This document shows, piece by piece, positions 8,688 through 10,896 of a stretch of 10,896 bases of DNA. This DNA comes from DASXIW01 sp036497785. Its GTDB lineage: Bacteria > Pseudomonadota > Alphaproteobacteria > Acetobacterales > Acetobacteraceae. The first letter of the stretch is position 1. Each line of letters opens with the position of its first letter. The stretch covers positions 1 through 10,896 of the forward strand of contig DASXIW010000027.1 in the NCBI GenBank assembly GCA_036497785.1, read 5' to 3'. A program made the translations under genes and the position numbers. The notes beneath the pieces were generated by a model, which made no database searches, had not been told where the DNA came from, and saw only the letters and a program-made list of their open reading frames with translations.

Positions 8688-10364
8688 ATGACACGCAACA
8701 CCGCCTTGAAGGAAAGCTTCACCCTGCCTGCCGCGCTCGCCGGCCGCAGTATCGTGCTGGTCGGGTTGATGGGCGCCGGCAAAACCTCGATCGGGCGCCG
8801 GCTGGCGGCCCGGCTGGGATTGCCGTTCCGCGATGCCGATGCCGAGATCGAAATGGCTGCTGGGTGCAGCGTGCGGGAATTGTTTGAGAATTTTGGCGAA
8901 CGCTATTTTCGGGACGGCGAGCGGCGGGTGATCCGGCGGCTGTTGGCGGGTGAGCCGCTGGTCCTGGCGACCGGGGGCGGCGCCTATATGGACGCGGAGA
9001 CACGCGCCATCGTCCGGCGCGACGCGATCTGCGTATGGCTGCGCGTGAAGCTGCCGACGCTGCTGCGCCGGGTGGCGAACCGGACGCACCGGCCGCTGCT
9101 GAATGTCGGGAATCCGGCTGAGGTGCTGGCGAAGATGATGGACCAGCGCCATCCCGTCTATGCCCAGGCGGACGTGATCGTGGATTGCACCGATGAGAGC
9201 CCGGATGTGACCACCGCCCATGTGCTGGACGCGCTGGCGGCCTGGAAGGCGCCGCGCCGGCTGTCGCTGGCCCTGAGCGGCGGCAGCTACGAGGTGGTGG
9301 TGGGGGAGGATCTGCTGGCGCGGGCGGGGGCGCTGCTGGCACCTGTGCTGCCGCAGCCGCGCGCCGTGGTGATCACCGACGAGACCGTGGGCAAGCTACA
9401 TCTGGAGACGCTGCTGGACGGGCTGGCGCGGACCGCGATCGCCACGCGGCATATTACTGTGCGGCCCGGCGAGGGCTCCAAGGACATGGCCACATATGGG
9501 CGCGTGGTCGATGAGTTGCTGGAAGGCGGAGTGGAGCGGCGCACGACCGTGATCGCCCTGGGCGGCGGGGTGGTGGGCGACCTGGCCGGGTTTGTCGCCG
9601 CCACGACGCTGCGCGGGCTGCCCTTCGTGCAAGTCCCGACCACGCTGCTGGCGCAGGTGGACAGCTCCGTCGGCGGCAAGACCGGCATCAACACGCGGCA
9701 GGGCAAGAACCTGTTGGGCGCATTCCATCAGCCGCGCATGGTGCTGGCGGATATTTCCACCCTGGCGAGCCTGCCGTTACGCGAGCTGCGGGCGGGCTAT
9801 GCGGAAATCGTGAAGGCCGGGCTGATCGGCGATGCGGCATTTTTCGGCTGGTGCGAGGCCAACGCGGCGGCGTTGATTGCCGGCGATCGGGATCTGCAAG
9901 GCGAGGCAGTCCTTCGGGCCTGCGCCTTCAAGGCCCAGGTGGTCGGCGATGACGAGCGCGAGGAAAAGCCCAATGACGGGCGCGCGTTGTTGAATCTTGG
10001 CCATACGTTCGGCCATGCGCTGGAAGCCGAGACAGGATATGGCACCATTTTGCACGGCGAGGCGGTGGCGACCGGCATCGGGCTGGCATTCAAGCTGTCC
10101 CGCGACCTCGGCCTCTGCGACGCTGCGGATGCGGATCGCGTCGTGGCGCATCTGACGGCTTTGGGCCTGCCGGCGGAATTGCCGCTGCTGAACCGCCGCC
10201 TCTCCGCCGAAAAGCTGGTGGCCCATATGCGGCGGGACAAGAAAATGCGCGACGGCGCGTTGAACTTCGTGTTGGTGCGCGGGATCGGGCAGGCCTTCAC
10301 CAAGAAGGACGTGCCGCCCGAAGCGGTGATGGCGCTGCTGCGGGCCGAGGGCTGCGAGGTTTAG
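8688..10364 (+). CDS. aroKB: Bifunctional shikimate kinase / 3-dehydroquinate synthase (AroK-AroB fusion)
   Basis: One 558-aa polypeptide joins two non-adjacent cytoplasmic steps of the shikimate pathway: ATP-dependent phosphorylation of shikimate (step 5) and ring closure of DAHP to 3-dehydroquinate (step 2). The kinase covers about 1-188, with Walker A GLMGAGKT (26-33), shikimate contacts Asp49/Asp51 and Arg75 (YFRDGE), TGGGA (95-99), lid NRTHRPLL (131-138) and Arg154 (QRHPVY). The synthase covers about 192-558, with NAD-binding GGGVVGDLAGF (292-302), VPTTLLAQVDSSVGGKTGIN, and metal ligands Glu373 (YAEIVK), His439 (NLGHTFGHALE) and His456 (LHGEAVATG). The linker is very short, near WKAPRRLS. 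No stop or frame change separates the halves, and both active sites are complete. The ATG at 8688 has no ribosome site; an in-frame GTG lies at 8670. This fusion is known from some Acetobacteraceae. Confidence 0.96.
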   Translation: MTRNTALKESFTLPAALAGRSIVLVGLMGAGKTSIGRRLAARLGLPFRDADAEIEMAAGCSVRELFENFGERYFRDGERRVIRRLLAGEPLVLATGGGAYMDAETRAIVRRDAICVWLRVKLPTLLRRVANRTHRPLLNVGNPAEVLAKMMDQRHPVYAQADVIVDCTDESPDVTTAHVLDALAAWKAPRRLSLALSGGSYEVVVGEDLLARAGALLAPVLPQPRAVVITDETVGKLHLETLLDGLARTAIATRHITVRPGEGSKDMATYGRVVDELLEGGVERRTTVIALGGGVVGDLAGFVAATTLRGLPFVQVPTTLLAQVDSSVGGKTGINTRQGKNLLGAFHQPRMVLADISTLASLPLRELRAGYAEIVKAGLIGDAAFFGWCEANAAALIAGDRDLQGEAVLRACAFKAQVVGDDEREEKPNDGRALLNLGHTFGHALEAETGYGTILHGEAVATGIGLAFKLSRDLGLCDAADADRVVAHLTALGLPAELPLLNRRLSAEKLVAHMRRDKKMRDGALNFVLVRGIGQAFTKKDVPPEAVMALLRAEGCEV

Positions 10365-10379
10365 GGGTGGCCGCCCGGT

Positions 10380-10835
10380 TTAAGTCATAACCCCTTGCAG
10401 CGCCGCGATGTCGCGGACCTTGCGGGCCATGGCGGCGATGCCGTTGCCGCGATTGGTGGAGAGGGCCTCGAGGAGGCCCAACTCCTTGAGGAAGACCGGG
10501 TCGGTGGCGGCGATTTCGGCGGGGGTTCTGCCGGAATAGACGCGCAGCAGCAGGGCGATCAGGCCGGAGACGATGGCGGCGTCCGAGGCGCCGGCAAAAT
10601 ACATTCTGCCGTCGCGGGTGGTGGCTTCCATCCACACCTGGCTTTGGCAGCCGGGGACGCGATGGGCGTCGTTGGCCCAGGCCGCGGGGAATGGCGGGAG
10701 TTTGCGGCCGAGTTCGATGATGTACTGGTAACGGTCCATCCAGTCGTCGAACACGCCGAGTTCGTCGCCGATCGCCGCGATGGCATCGGCGGCGGTGTCG
10801 TCTTCGGGCTGCAGGAAGGGATCTTGGTTGGTCAT
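10380..10835 (-). CDS. sufE: SufE-family Fe-S cluster assembly sulfur acceptor
   Basis: SufE takes persulfide sulfur from the cysteine desulfurase SufS and passes it to the SUF scaffold for Fe-S cluster assembly in the cytoplasm. The ATG at 10835 gives 151 aa, close to the usual length of about 140. Key blocks are YQYIIELGRKLPPFP (from 37), VPGCQSQVW with the sulfur-accepting Cys63, the SDAAIVSGLIALLLRVYSG core and the C-terminal LSTNRGNGIAAM. An in-frame ATG at 10883 would add 16 non-conserved residues; neither start has a clear ribosome site, so the start is uncertain. The gene converges on aroKB with only 15 bp between the stops and is not next to other suf genes in this window, so it may be a stand-alone SufE. 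Confidence 0.93.
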   Translation of the reverse strand: MTNQDPFLQPEDDTAADAIAAIGDELGVFDDWMDRYQYIIELGRKLPPFPAAWANDAHRVPGCQSQVWMEATTRDGRMYFAGASDAAIVSGLIALLLRVYSGRTPAEIAATDPVFLKELGLLEALSTNRGNGIAAMARKVRDIAALQGVMT

Positions 10836-10896
10836 GACTGGGATGTGCGCGTGGTGGGATGCTGCGTCAAGGCGTCGCGACATTATGCTGACGCGC

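Noticed and set aside
8573..8782. N-terminal extension of the small xerD-linked gene to 118 aa.
   Set aside because: It would be antisense to the aroKB start and pass through the divergent regulatory gap; the ATG at 8572 has a ribosome site and a clear hydrophobic start.

Overview
The window is GC-rich and reads as a core chromosomal segment of an alphaproteobacterium. Rhodospirillales, and Acetobacteraceae in particular, is my best guess. The grounds are the fused shikimate kinase/3-dehydroquinate synthase gene, the argJ - PpiC-type isomerase - secA neighbourhood and the xerD - accA neighbourhood. This placement is inferred from gene content and order, not from a database search.

Layout from left to right. 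On the minus strand, argJ (cut by the window start) lies 23 bp downstream of a secreted parvulin-type peptidyl-prolyl isomerase, so the two are probably co-transcribed. A 278-bp divergent region follows. It carries a good sigma70-like promoter for secA and a structured leader with an 18-bp tandem repeat, a palindrome and a competing hairpin. secA (plus strand, 912 aa) is intact, including its C-terminal zinc motif. A 57-bp convergent gap with a GC-rich hairpin separates it from a minus-strand cluster. In transcription order that cluster is a 48-aa single-pass membrane protein, xerD, accA, a MAPEG-family membrane protein and an MFS drug-efflux transporter that appears broken. A 115-bp divergent region with an imperfect 23-bp direct repeat separates this cluster from the plus-strand aroK-aroB fusion. 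Last is sufE on the minus strand, convergent with the fusion gene.

The genes serve housekeeping work: arginine synthesis (argJ), protein export and envelope folding (secA, PPIase), chromosome dimer resolution (xerD), fatty acid initiation (accA), aromatic amino acid synthesis (aroKB) and Fe-S cluster assembly (sufE). I see no phage, transposon, CRISPR array, tRNA or rRNA. No unmistakably new system is present. The points most worth following up are the decayed MFS gene, the secA leader, the direct repeat upstream of aroKB, and the tiny membrane protein coupled to xerD.
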